From contig JACGCN010000032.1 of NCBI GenBank assembly GCA_014905825.1, positions 434,001 through 498,000 of the forward strand: DNA of 64,000 nucleotides, written 5' to 3'. Origin of the DNA: Lyophyllum atratum (taxonomy: Eukaryota; Basidiomycota; Agaricomycetes; Agaricales; Lyophyllaceae). Under the pieces are notes generated by a model, which did not search any database, was not told the DNA's origin, and saw only the letters and a list, made by a program, of their open reading frames with translations. This document shows, piece by piece, positions 11,328-23,700 of the stretch. Made by a program: the position numbers and the translations under genes. Within the stretch, counting starts at the first letter, position 1. Each line of letters starts with the position of its first letter.

Positions 11328-12949
11328 ATGCATCCCTGCTTAAAGATCGCCGAAATTCTGCACCTGGTTTTCAACTTTATTTACTACGATGGTTATGATG
11401 ATGGACCGAAAGACATGGCCGCACTCGCAGCCACATGCCAGGCATTCTATAACCCAGCTTGTGACGTTCTCTGGTATACACTGCCCAGCTTGGCTCCCCT
11501 TGTTCGTTGTATGAATGCAGATACATGGCAGCTGGTCGACGGAACTGTGGTACGAATGGAAAATCATCCCTGGAACGGCTTGAAAACTCACTCCCCGTGC
11601 TCTTGTGCCAGTTCCTCCGACGAGCGACCGCGTCCGAAGATTGGGCTCCCTGCAAGCCATATGCTCGCCGTGTACGACGCTTGGGGTTCGCTTCGCGTTT
11701 TGTCGGAGATGTAGTCCAACATCCCGTTATGAGAAATCAGAAAATCGACTACCATATTCTTCAAGTCCTTTCTCTCAACCATGCCATTACTTTCCCGAAT
11801 CTACTGGATTTTAGAGCGATGGAAGATCATTTCCTTTATATCGGCCTTTTCTTAAGACCAAGCCTGCGTAGCGTCGAGCTCTGGCTTCCCGCTGAAGACC
11901 CGCATTTTGTTTTCCCATCCGTCCTGGACTCTTTCAGGACCAAGGCACCTAATCTCAAGAAATTTCGTCTCTACAATAATTACAGGATCAACAACATTGA
12001 CCTTGGACCGACATTTGTAGGCCTAATTGAAGGGCTTGCATGCCTCGAGGCTTTGGGTTGCAGCAGATCTATCTTACCCCACCCTGCAGTACGAACTCTC
12101 GCAGCTTCCTCGACGTTACACACCCTCAGGCTTGCGAACTCTGGCGAAGATATTGTATCGCTTCTTCCGGAAGGGCAAATCCCGTTTCAGCAGCTCAAAA
12201 ATCTGTTCATCACTACCCGAAACCTTGGCCAGTGCTCTAAACTATTCGAACGCATGCATCCTCGTCATCTTCGTAGACTGGAAATCTCGACCACATATCC
12301 CCCGGTCGGGTCGGAAGTCCTCCACTTCCTCAAAGTTCTGGAAACCCATTGCGTCCATTCGCACCTTTGCAAAATTGATATTCAGCAGAATACGGGTATC
12401 CCATTTGGCGTTTCAAATGCACACATCATAACGCCCACTACCATAGCTCCCCTCCTCGCATTCGGAAACCTAGAATATATCAACATCGATTTTCACTGTG
12501 CATTCCAGCTAGACGATCTTTATTTCAAGAAAATGGCCATGGCTTGGCCGAAGATGACTCAATTCAAATACGGGTCTACATTGAGCTCGGATGCCGACGG
12601 TGCAATGTCACTGGATGGGCTTATATCGATCGCGAAGCATTGGCCTCACGTCTCCTCTGTCCGTCTCCCTTGCAACCCTGGGCCGGAATCCACAGCATCG
12701 TCTCGCCGCAGGCCTGGTGGCGGTGCTACATGTGCCTCTCTCCAATCCCTTGAAGTGAAGTCATCAGTATTCAGTGCACAGCCGGCAATAGTCGCGTCCT
12801 TCTTGACAGACCTGTTCCCTAACCTGACAGCTATCTCCACGCGCCCTTCGCGTTTCGAATCTGAATGGAAGCAGGTGAAGGAGTTGTTACCTGCATTCCA
12901 TGATACAAGGATCCAGGAACGTCAATTTCAAGCCATGGAACAGATGTAA
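11328..12949 (+). CDS. F-box/leucine-rich-repeat-like protein
   Basis: Two exons (11328-11549 and 11612-12949) join in frame across a 62 nt intron to 519 residues. The N-terminus carries the F-box-like motif of Agaricomycete substrate adaptors, in which DMAALAATCQAFYNPACDVLW resembles the usual SLTCKxFxxPALDxLW block. After the splice come FLRRATASEDW and PYARRVRRLGF, also standard for this family. The rest is made of irregular leucine-rich repeats (LRSVELWLPAED, LEALGCSRSIL, LHTLRLANSG, LRRLEISTTY). Such proteins are presumed adaptors of SCF ubiquitin ligases that bind SKP1 through the F-box; the target is unknown. The terminal codon overlaps a possible splice donor (cagatgtaagtatc), so a further 3' exon is possible. 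A second member of the same subfamily sits at 41.1-42.7 kb. Confidence 0.82.
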
Positions 12950-13815
12950 GTATCAGAAGCGGCAGAGGTAAGTTCAGACTCCGGGGTCTTGACATTACGA
13001 CTGAATCCCGAGTTTCCTTCCCCCAGGTTCATGGAATTCCGTTCTTACGATACGGATATATACTTATGCTACTGGCGCTGTAACTCTTTGGTCTGTACAT
13101 GCATTCTTTTGACTCATGTATTCTCGACAAATTCCGTCATGGCGACTGTTGCAGAACGTTACCTGAGAACCATACCTCCTGAACGTATGATATTATGAAG
13201 GTGCTTGGCGACAGGATCACGCTACACTCGCCCTCCCGTGAGTTCTCCATGGGACTCGGTGCGTGCTGTTTCTGTTATGCCTGTTCCCGTCGCCCACCCT
13301 TCCTACTCTCTGGCTGAGCACGCTTTGCACCTTCCCAGGCTCCGCGATAACAGTCATCCTCGCGTCGCAATACGGTCCCCCGTGTCCACCACCATGTGGC
13401 GACTGTAGGTGTACATTTTTGGCATAGGAACGCGAGCGCTGGGATGGATCGTGCTGGGATGGGTTTTGACTGTGCTGGCTGGTTGTGGGAACGGTTTCGG
13501 GTGTATACTCCGTTCGTATTCTGCCTTGTCTTCGTGGGTGCTGGTGGTTGGTGTTGTAGGACGCCTGATGGGTATCATCCTCGATGCGCCTCACTTCAAT
13601 CGTTGAAGACTAAGTGGCCTGATGTACTGAGTCAAGATCTGTCTATCATTTCTCTGATTTCTCTCAATGCTGATAAAGTTTTACGACCATTTGATATTCA
13701 CAAATGAGCCAAGCCAAGCCAAGTGGTTCCAGTAGAAGGTGAGCTAAAAAGCGAAGCATATAAAAGACCCAAAAAAACAACAAAGAAGTGTCCCAACACC
13801 CATCCCATCCCACAA
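12950..13815. other. Intergenic, no gene seen
   Basis: Open frames here (for example 13396-13707 plus) lack recognisable domains and convincing splice sites. The stretch probably holds the 3' ends of the two convergent flanking genes. Confidence 0.4.
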
Positions 13816-15463
13816 TCACGGCACATACACCACCAAAAGAACATTGACCACAAGCTTCTCAAGCTCCCCCGCCGACACGAAATACACCCTCTCCTTCCCC
13901 GCCACCGGGCCCTGCCCAGGCCCATTCGAGTCCGTCAAGATCGTAATATCCGCCTCCCCGAGCGGAATCGCCCCGCTATCCTCCACTCTTGTCCGGAGGT
14001 TGTTCGCCTCCTCCTCCTCCGCGTCAGTGGTGCTGTACGGGGCGTTGCTGAACGGACCCCGGACGGGCGGGACAGAGATGAGAGGCATATGCACAGAACG
14101 GGGGGCTCCGTTCAGGCTATTATTACCGTTAATGACGCCGAGGGGCATGCGCCCCGGGAGGAGGTGGTGGTGGGGCTTGAGCTGTGGCTGTGCACCGGCG
14201 ATGTCGTCGCTGATGAAGTCGACGGTGCGGTCGATGGGCCAGATGTACCCGCCCGCAGTCCAGTGCAGCTCCGGAGCGAGCTTGTAGAGCTTGATGGCAT
14301 GGTATAACAGGGAGTCTCCGCCTCGGAGCTGGGTGGATGGGTTAGGTTTGCTTTATACTTTTTTTGGGAATGGTTAGGGGGAGGACGACGTACGATGGGG
14401 ACTACCGCGTCTGCCAGCGCCTCGGCTGGATTCACAGGGTAGTCGAACTCGAGGTAGAACGCGACCTTCCGCCCGCGGGAGAGGTTGAACACAGGCGCCA
14501 GACGGTCGAGGAATTCATCGCTGGGTCGGATGAGGGGTTCCGGGCCGCATGGGCCGAAGGTCCTGAGGAACACGCCGTAGGTCATGGAGATGCGGCACCC
14601 CCTCATGACGGGCTCGACCTCGTATTCGCAGTCGGGGAGGAAGGCCGTCCACTCGACGTCTCCGATTTTGCCGCCCCGGCCAGGGTACTTCTCGAGGTTG
14701 CCCTCTATGTCGTGGATGATGAGGGCGCCGCCTTCGAAGCGCGAGGGCAGGGTGACGATGACCGTGGCCGCGCGACCGTCCTTCCGCAACGCGCGCGGTT
14801 GGGGAGCGAGTCGGGCGCCAGCATCTACAACTTCGAGCTTGTCTCTAACCGTGGTGAGGTAGTGACCGGGTGGTAGATTTGGGAAGAGAGAATGGCGGAC
14901 TGCGTCGACGACGGGGTGGTTGGCTAGATCGAGTGTGAAATTGATAGGGAGGCCAGGGGGATAAAGCAAGGATTGGCGATCCGAGTATTCGGGAAACTCG
15001 GCTATCGGGTGGGTTCTGCATGTGCCGATGAGGACTTCAAGGGGCGGAGGCATGCTGTAGTCGACATCGACTGGGAAGTCCAATGAATGCGTGATCCCGC
15101 TCTGCTATGCACATTAGCCTCTGAGAATAACATCGATACGGTGTGATCGCATACCTTGGTACGAAAGAAGAGGGTCAATTGAGATGAATCCACTGTGATA
15201 CGCCCGGATACCGAGAAGGGGTTCCCGCTCGCTGCTAACAATCGCGAAACGTAGTCACGAAACGCTGGGCTATTCTCGTACCCCGGTTCAGCAAGAGGCA
15301 TGGACCGACGGCGTACTGCCGACTTTGGCACCCTTTCGATCTCAAATTCTGACACGCTTGTTGGCGATTTCATGTACGCCATGCCATCAGGGGAGCGGCT
15401 CATCGAAGAAGGCGCTGGCGACGTCGCGCGCGAAGGTGCACGGCTATGAGGCCGGACGAACAT
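13816..15463 (-). CDS. 2-oxoglutarate/Fe(II) dioxygenase-fold protein, probably without iron ligands
   Basis: Three exons (15463-15155, 15101-14394, 14328-13816) join in frame to 509 residues. A Ser/Arg-rich N-terminus leads into a double-stranded beta-helix core with the blocks VIVTLPSRFEGGALIIHD and DVEWTAFLPDCEYEVEPV, then GCRISMTYGVFL. These match the core of fungal prolyl-4-hydroxylase-like dioxygenases, where related proteins read PHKDTPR for the HxD iron motif and CEHEV for the distal histidine. Here the equivalent positions appear to be PQPRALR and CEYEV, so all three iron ligands look replaced. I therefore expect no classical oxygenase activity and suggest a binding or structural role. 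The C-terminal third is polar, with a His-rich PHHHLLPG. Fold assignment is fairly good; the loss of ligands depends on a hand alignment. Confidence 0.72.
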
Positions 15464-16074
15464 GGCGATGATAGAAGTGCGATGTGGAGAGCGTTGGGGG
15501 TGAGATCCAACAGTTATGAGGGAGAACGGTCAACTCGATGCCGGCCTATATGGCGACCAGGAGCACAAAGTCCACCATGCACCAGCAACGTGTTGGATGA
15601 TCTTGATTAGGAAAGGCTATTATCGATCGCGAGCACTTTGAATGGAAGCTCGTGCCTGCTGACCTTGTCACGTCCATTGTGAGTGCAGAGCACGGCGGCA
15701 TCTGTTTAGGATCACTCCTCGAGGCATCGGAGTCAGCATGAGGCAATCATTCCCGGTCCTAATCTGTACTGAAACAATCTCAGTTATCGCAGCCTGCAAG
15801 ATAAAGAGGGACACTCACCAACTTCAAGTTACCCCAGACCCATGCGTCGCTTATAGTCAGTCAGACTCACGTAAATTATGAAAGTACCAATGGAACAAGA
15901 AACATGGATTAGGAACCAGAGGCAAATAGCGTGCAATAATGATAGCGTTACAGTGCGTTTGATGACAAGACGATCCTCTGAGCCAAAGAGGTATGAGGTA
16001 ATGATAATCTATGGGTTCTGGCAAGAATTATTGTAGCAATCGTTCGGGTATCATAGCAAAAGCAGAGAGCGAGT
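15464..16074. other. Intergenic, no gene seen
   Basis: This holds the upstream region of the dioxygenase-fold gene and the 3' region of the glycosyltransferase. A short minus open frame at 15546-15746 has no recognisable content. Confidence 0.4.
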
Positions 16075-18334
16075 TCAAAGCGAGAACGACATCGATTCAC
16101 GGTCGTCAGACCAGAGGCGCGCCCATTCTAAACAGAGTCTATACACATACACTGAAGGACGTTAGACAACTGGAGATCGCGCAGGCAGACGGCTTCAGCT
16201 TACCTTCCATATCAATCGTCCTCCCCATCGTCTTCTTCCACTGCTTCCCAGCCCGTGCAATCCTCCGCAGCCGCCTGTCACCTTCGATAGACTGCCGTGC
16301 CTGAGCAGGGAGGTGCAGAGACGTCGAGTTGATCGCTTCTAGCGCAGCGAGCGTCGGCCCCGAGAAGTAGGCATGGATGTTATATATCTCCTTGTATGAC
16401 GAGGAAAGCGGAATGAAATGAACCCTGTGTCGCGAAGGTCAGTAAAAGGGGAAAAAACAATATCGGAGATGGCGTACCAGGGTTGGATCCAGTCGCTGAA
16501 ATACTCCTCATACACCGTCGCCTTCACAGGTACGCTGTCGCTAGCCAAGAACGCCAGGAACCTCCCACTGTAGCTCATTCCGTCAAAGTCGACGAGGTAT
16601 TTGTACGACCAGTGTTTGCCCAGCGGCACGGAGTCGCCGAACCGGTGCACGCCGGTGAGGGCTTGGAGTCCGCCTGGGTAAGCTTCGGCCGAGACGGCTT
16701 TGACGAAAGCTGTATCCATGATTTCTTTGTTGAGGGAAGCGATGGGGACTGGGGCAGATACGTAGTGGGAGGATGAGGGTGGGTCTGCGAAGGTGACTGT
16801 ACGATTCGCGGTCGACTGGTCGGAGGCCATGCGGAGGAATCTGAGATGCCAAGGAATGAGTTAGTCCAAAATGACTGCGGAGGCTGCAGGGGCATAACGT
16901 ACCGATGTCGCTGATATTGTGGTGCAAAGCCAGGGGGATGGCTACCCCCGCCAGTCGTAGCACCCCTCCAAAAGATTTTATCAATCTTCTGCTCCCATGG
17001 GACATCCATATTGTCCACCTCCTTCAACTCCAAGTTGATCGCATCCCATCCATACGTATATCGCTTGGTACTCCCGTAGTAGTAGTGACTGGGGATCTTG
17101 ATGTCCAAAAAGCCCTTCGCCCTGGCTGGGCTGAAGACGGGGTATAGTGCGGGGATGGTACGCCAGTCGGAGAAGAAGTGCCCTTGTTTGTAGTGCTCGT
17201 AGGGCTTTGAGCAGAAGTCGATGGTTGAGGCTGAGGTACTGGCGACGAATGTGAGGTCGGATCCAGGCCCGGGAGCAGATGTGGAGAGGTAATTTCTGAT
17301 CTGGTAGGTGAAGGTGTTGCGGAGAGATGAGAAAATGCGTCTCGCAGCGGACGTCGGGGCACAGGTGCGGCGCCAGGCCTCCCATACGGTGCCATCGTTC
17401 CCCCAGTCAGGTTTGAAAGGACCGTTGAGCACCTTTTCGACTCCGACTAATTACGTGTCAGTTTAACGAACAGAATAAAGTCGCAAGTAATTGACGGGTG
17501 CACCTGACGAATCCTGCACAGTGAGATTGGGATATTTGCGGTGCTCCCAAGGGACGAGGACGCGGCCTTCAGCTTTTGCGTTAATCGGAAAGTCCATATC
17601 CGGGAGCTGGAGGACTCATGGGTAAGTTGAATGTGATGGATGTTGGGACTCTTACTGTGTGCTTGAACTTTGAGAGCATGGCGAGGAAGCCGTTGGCTCG
17701 CGCACTGACTTCAGTGTCCTCGAAGTCGTTGTTGATGTTCAATGTGGAAGCCTTGCCGTCTTTGATACGAACGAGGTCGATTGATGGCAACTCCCCGACC
17801 TTCGACTATGTGAGCCAGGGAAAAATCATTGTAAGGCGGAGAACGCACCTGTACTGCTCTCCGCCTCAACTCTTCGCCCGAAATTTCCCAGAAAGGCGCT
17901 AGGTCTGCGACCAAACCGTCGTATTCGTCAACCAACTTGACATCATGTTCCTGAGCAAACTGCCACCACGCATCGAATCCCTTTGGCGGGTCTCTCTTAT
18001 ACCGGCGTTTATACTCTGCAACAGCAGCCCTCAAAGTCTTGCTCTGCCCGCCCAACTTCTGCCTGTACTTCGCCTCCGCATTCTGCATGAGTTTCGGTAT
18101 TGGGTGCTCCCCGATTGAGCTGGGTAAGGTACTCGCTGAGAATGGCAGAAGTGTGCTCGTCGTGGCCAGCCAGTCGTTATCCAGGTCAAAGTTTCCTGAG
18201 TATGCATCATTTTGCCCGCGATTGTTCCCCGCAAAAAAGCCGGCCTGCATGAACAGCACGAACACGCAGATTAAGAAGATGTAGCCTCTGTTTTGGGCTA
18301 CAAGCCGAAAGGAGTCGCGCCTTTTCGCGCGCAT
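16075..18334 (-). CDS. CAP10/POGLUT-family glycosyltransferase
   Basis: A type II membrane protein of the CAP10 family (GT90), predicted to act in the secretory pathway and to transfer a sugar, often xylose or glucose, to glycans or proteins. The ATG at 18334 gives a short basic N-terminus and then one signal anchor (YIFLICVFVLFMQAGFF). The lumenal catalytic domain includes PEHYKQGHFFSDW-like sequence, FLDIKIPSHYYYGSTKRYTY, WEQKIDKIFWRGATTGGGSH, KYLVDFDGMSYSGRFLAFLA and DSVPVKATVYEEYFSDW, which are hallmarks of fungal CAP10 enzymes. It ends with YVYRLCLEWARLWSDD. Several short introns interrupt it, and the last exon reaches the stop at 16075. The open frame continues upstream to 18439 without an ATG, and an out-of-frame ATG lies near 18451, so an extra 5' exon is possible. 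Cryptococcus Cap10p acts in capsule assembly; the role here is unknown. Confidence 0.85.
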
Positions 18335-18439
18335 GGTAGTCGGGTGGAGAGCGTCGCCGCTGCTGGCGTTCTCGCCGTTCGTTAAAGGTCTGAGCCAGGT
18401 GAATGGCAGCGTTGGCCGCCGAATGCGGTCACTTGACAA

Positions 18440-19720
18440 GTTGTCTCGACATGTTTGCCATCAACGTCAACGCCTTCGCAAGCCTCGGGCCTTCGCGAAT
18501 CGGCTGTCCATGCATTCGTAGCTTGCAGAATATCTCAGACTACACACTGTGGAGCAAGCTTTCGTGAGGGCGTGAAGATCTCGCACCTATTCCAGCCTCT
18601 CTCTTTTTCTGCGGTACTGGACTTAACTTAGGGCCCCACTCGATATACTTAGAAGCGGATCACACACGAGGACCTTACCTGTACGTGCGACTGTAGTCTA
18701 TAGTGATAAGGAACCACTTGTTGAACACGTTTTCAGGATCGTACTTCTCTTCGTACCCACATACCAATGCCGTAAAAGGACGTGCCCGCCACACTCGCTA
18801 GCGACTAGGTCTCCTTCGAATTCGCTTTTGAATGTCGCAAGATCACCCATCGAAGCGTATCGCCAAAGTTAACGCAGATTCAGCAGCTGTAGCATGTGGA
18901 AACCACGAGGCAGCATTCTGTGTTGAAGTCGCCTTAACAAATACCAACTTTCCCAGAGGGTGTGTCCCTTGACGTGTTCAGGAAAGATCGCGGTTTCTAA
19001 ATTCTAGGCGATCCAGTGACACCCTTCTCGTGCTCGATCCTCTGCGCTTGTGTCAGCCGTTTGGCATTTGGAGGGGTATGCAATGTACGCGGCGAAACTG
19101 TTGCTTGTTGTTGCCTCGGGCCATCCGGTGTTTGGCATTTATTTCGGTGATGCGCAGTTCAGGGCCGTACAAGGGCCGTCGTCATTCGAGCTCAATCCGG
19201 TTAAGTACTCAACTTCGTTACTTCACACTCATCAGGGTTAGAAATCCTTACCCTGACCCGTTTCCAAGTTCCTTCTGCCGACTAGGAAGCAATAGTAAAA
19301 GCCCTAAGCTCTCAGTAAGCGCGCTCTTTCCAACCTGTACCTTCCGATTCTCTCATATGTGGCTAATCAATGCGTTGTACGCTCACCTTCACTTCCTGAT
19401 ACTGTGAGACAAGGAGTATCTAGCTACTTGTCTTCTTTGACCGTCGGAATGGAACACACAGCTGTCAACGCCCCCCTTGTTTCCGGTATGAACTGCCCGC
19501 TCCAGGCATATCGATAACAACTTGATAGCAGCCTTTACAGCTCCATGTGGCAAACGAAGTTCAAACCTGCATGGTCAACTATCAGCTATCTATCTACCTA
19601 GCGAATGCCGTAACCTTGCTCGGAGACCACGTTCGCCTAGATGGGCTTTCTCCCACAGAGGCGTTGCCAGACCTTGCATCCCAAACACCAGGATACTATA
19701 GGCTGCGCTAGCCGAATGTC
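18440..19720. other. Intergenic, no gene seen
   Basis: This is the divergent space between the glycosyltransferase and the secreted-protein gene. The plus open frame 19030-19407 (125 codons) is Cys- and Ser-rich but has no signal peptide, domain or splice partner; I treat it as chance. Confidence 0.4.
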
Positions 19721-19728
19721 TATAAAAG
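19721..19728 (+). promoter_or_regulatory. TATA box of the secreted-protein gene
   Basis: A consensus tataaaag lies 63-70 bp before the ATG at 19791. The good match and spacing suggest a regulated TATA-type promoter. Confidence 0.55.
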
Positions 19729-19790
19729 CTGACAGTCACGGTCGGCCAACTGGCAGGATCTTTCACCAAACCTACTCAGTCGAATCCTAA

Positions 19791-20361
19791 ATGAAGTTTG
19801 CTATCTCCGCCACCATCGCCTCTCTCGCAGGTCTCGTTGCCTCCACCGGGATTCCGCGCCAGAGCTGCCCTCAGGCTTCGAGATTCGGTGTGCTCACCGT
19901 TAGTCCTAGCGGCGCGTTCAACCCCGGTGACGTATGTCGCCATAGATATTCACGAATCCCGAATCACCGTCTAACCTACTGTTATTATAGAACATCAATA
20001 TTCACGTCGACTTTTCTTGCGGTATCAACAACTTCGGCATCGTGCCCAAGTACCTCGATTACACGATCGAAGTCCCTGCCGCATCCAACAACGGCCATGA
20101 GCCCCCTATCGTCCTCGCCCGCCGTGTGTATCTGGCTGGTTCAGAATCCGATATATTCACTACCCAGGTACGCGAACATTGTTGGGTGTTCAGAGACCAT
20201 GCATTAACTTGACTTATCCTACACAGATCCCTCACGCATTCTACTTCGCAGGAGCGACGACCAACGTCGTGTTTACGAACACGTATGCCATCGCGGGCAC
20301 TGATGGCAGTGAGGTCTTAGTCCAGGGAGGTGTCTCTGCGGGGATTACCATCAACGCCTAG
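19791..20361 (+). CDS. Small secreted protein, basidiomycete family
   Basis: Three exons (19791-19931, 19991-20167, 20227-20361) join in frame to 150 residues. The first 19 residues form a typical signal peptide (MKFAISATIASLAGLVAST), followed by RQSCPQASRFGVLTVSPSG. The mature part is beta-rich, with the blocks NINIHVDFSCGI, YLDYTIEVPAASNNGHEPP, IVLARRVYLAG, PHAFYFAGATTNVVFTN and VQGGVSAGITINA. I recognise it as a member of a widespread secreted family of mushrooms whose function has not been settled. Two cysteines remain in the mature chain and may pair. The preceding TATA box fits inducible expression, as expected of a secreted product. Confidence 0.75.
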
Positions 20362-20704
20362 GATGTTTTTCGCTCTAGGCTGAGTCCGTCAGGTAGATTG
20401 TGGACAATATACTTCTTTAAGTTGATAGAACAGTGGCATTTGTGGCTTCGGTATAATATACTCATAAATATCCATTTTGCATGGCTCGAAGACCGCAGTC
20501 TCAGCAGCCTACCCAGCCAATCCGCTGCGGGCTGCACTATGCTATGTGTTTAACATATGCTTCGAGGCCATCTTGAACTCCTACAAGCGACGTTATGTTT
20601 TGAATGACTTTGCAATCGAGTCCTATGTTGGATGGATAGCTTAGGCCAAGCTCACGATGTTTGCGAACTTACTTACTGCTCACATCCAAGTTCCGGCGCG
20701 TTGG

Positions 20705-23700
20705 TCAAACAATCCCCCATGAATCGGATGGATGTAGTAAGCGACTCGTGGCGGTATCCGGTTCTTCGCCCTCCAAAGCTGGTGAAGATGCTTCCACGTC
20801 AGACTCCACATTTATGTGGTACTTGGAGGGCGAAGACGCATCCACGTCAGACTCCACATTTATGTGGTATTCTTCCTCTTCCTCCTCCAGCATTGATGTT
20901 GCGTCCACGTCGCGTTCCATGAAGACAGATTTGCCCTTCTCGTCAACGAGATCTATGTCACGGAGCTTATAAACCTCGTCGGCGGGTAAGATTGACAGTA
21001 CATTAGGTGAATCCGGCCTGAAGTCGCGGATTGCTTCAAGTTGAATTGTTTGTAAGTGGAACGATTTTGATGCAGTGCTGGGATAGGAAATCTCGACTGC
21101 GTCGTTAATGATTATCCTCGGCGGTTTCTGGAAACGGTGTCGTAGCCTCAGCAGCAAGGATTGCCCATTTCTGCCGACGAATCTCAAATCCACCCGCGAC
21201 TTGAGACCAGCGTGTGCAAAAAGATGATCATTTTCATCGTCAGCGTCCTTGCCGACCAGGAAGCCGTGGGCTGTGACGGAAGCAGCGTTAGTAGATATAT
21301 GTCCGGCGTTGAGGATCAGCTGTCGATTGATTTCGGGGAATGATTCCCAATTTGTTCCACAAACAGAAATGATGGATTTGGTCTTGGTCAAAGCCTCCAG
21401 TAGCGCAAGCCGCGTAAGCCGTCCAATCCTCGTGGCGGGCGAAAAGGCGATGGTTGTAACTGAGGTGATCTCATGGATTAGCGAAATAGCTTTTGCAAGG
21501 GCGGCATCGTTGTCAGTGTAGCCGTAGTATCCCGAGAATTGGATGAAGAATATCCGCTTATTCCTTTCCAACGCGCGAATGATAGTTTTGATCATTGTCT
21601 CCCCTTGGGTGTCCCAAGGCCCAAATTCCCTCCATCTGGCTCCTCCAAAGATGACCTTGGCACCAATCATTGAGAAATCGTCGCAAATTGGGAGATGGTC
21701 ACGCTTGACCCTGCTGTTCATATCTTTCGTCTCGCTTCTGAACCGTTCTGCCCTTTCCCTCGTCATCTCATCGTGAATCCTGTATAGCTTCTCGGAGATA
21801 GCCCCTTTATCCAAGTACCTTCTAAGGACGCTCTGTTCCATAGAGCCGACCATCCTGAGGATGCCGGTTGGAAACAGGTCCGCGTCCTTCATCGCCATAT
21901 CCACCAGAGGGGAAGATATTGGGTCTCGACGTAGCTCGCTCCATGCCTCTTGGATGTCACGAAGAGCCATCTGCCAGTGTTCCTCGAGCACTTGCTCCCA
22001 CTCTGATCCTAACGTCTGGCTCGGGCTGGTCACCTGAGTCAATCTGGCGCGGATAGCTTCTTTGGCTCGAGACAGACGCATCCATGTATTGGCGTTCCAA
22101 TCTTTCTCCAAGCGGTCCTGGAGATCTTTCCAGCCTGAATCGGATTCCCTCTTCTTTACAAGGCTCGTCTGCATCTGCTCATGCTCCGCACGCAAAGCCT
22201 GCTCCCATTTCTGCGTCTCGTCGACCAGTATTGACTCCATCGTCACCCTCTCGTAGATCAACATCCACTCCAGTAATTCTTTCTCGTCTTGCTTCCCGAG
22301 TTCGGTCTCGGAAACCTCGTTGTCGTGTTTTGCTTCCTGCCATTTGGCCAAAGCCTGGGTTCGGATGTGCTCCATATAGTGCTCGATCCAAAAGCCTCTC
22401 TTTCCGAACAAAAGCTGCGTTTTCAGCTGAAAACGGCCTTGTTTCAGATATTCCACGTCGTCTGCGCGCTCTGTAAGGTCCTGCAACGCATTCTTGACAG
22501 TCGACGCACCTGATCCCGTACTTGTCTCCACAACGCTATCCGCATGTGCCTCCAAATCTTGCGTCGTTAGCCACCGCAGCCTAGAACCCTTGGACCGCGG
22601 AACCCAAACGCCGTTACGCTTCATTCCCTCGGTAGATTGGACGCCGATTACGCTGTTGGTATCCAAGATATCCAACGTCCACGTATTCTCTATGTTATTC
22701 ACTTCGTCTCCGTGCTTGTCGAGGCTAAACTGCAACGGTGACAAAATTGATCTGTAATGTTGCTGCAGCTCTGATCGCAAATTCTGGTCGCGAATTACAG
22801 GGTCATAGTTAGATTCAAGGTCGCCGGTTATAGTCGTCTCCAAGATCCCATGTTTCATATCAATGAGAAGATCGCCAGCGGTCAAGAACTTGGGATTCCT
22901 GTGAGCGTCTTCGTGGTAGATCCGCGTCGTCCGTTCTTTATGATCAAAGATGGTGATATAGAGGACCCGTTCGTGTAAACCTGGAGCTTCGGCTCCTTTG
23001 CAAGCCAGGGTGTAGAATAATGAGACGTTGGGATTTTCGAAGCGTTTCACGAGACCAGCGTATGCTGTGATCGACTCCAGAAATTCGGTCGCGCGAACTA
23101 AAGGAAGAGCATGTGTTTGCAATATATCTTCCTCAGACTTGTTGCACGTTGGTAGAGGAGCGTATTTGTTGAGTTTAAGCGAAAGAACGAGTGGATCGGG
23201 GTTGTCGGATTCTGGATTCCATCCCCAAAGTGCCATGCGTACGATTGACAAGACACTTTCCAGAATGAGCCAGATCAGCGGATCTCTGGAGCGCGACGAG
23301 CCCTGGACAAAACTAAAGCACCCAATGTATCCTACGACGGATGCGGCAATTCCTAGCGCAGTCAGAATAATGAACGGCCACATGATTTCGCTTCCCAATG
23401 CAAAATGTGTTTGGACTTCGATAAACTTCTGCCTGAGAGCAGCGATAGATGATTGGTGGTATCTAGTATCCTTCGGTTCCGCGGCCTAATGAGAGGAATG
23501 TGCTTAAGTAGTAGACGCGGCAGAAAGAGAACAAGAACACACGCTTGGTTGCGCATCGTGTCCACTTTCTCGAGAGAAGTCAACAGGCTGGACAGAAGCT
23601 TGTCTTCCGGTGCCAACTTCTATGTCCTAGACGGAGTAACGCGTTGGCCCACTAGTAATATACAAGTTGGGAACTTACGTTCAACTTCTCATCGTAGGCA

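Noticed and set aside
13723..14307. 194-codon plus-strand frame
   Set aside because: Antisense to the last exon of the dioxygenase-fold gene, whose domain motifs are on the minus strand.
19030..19407. 125-codon plus-strand open frame as a possible small secreted protein
   Set aside because: No signal peptide, uneven codon use and no splice partner.
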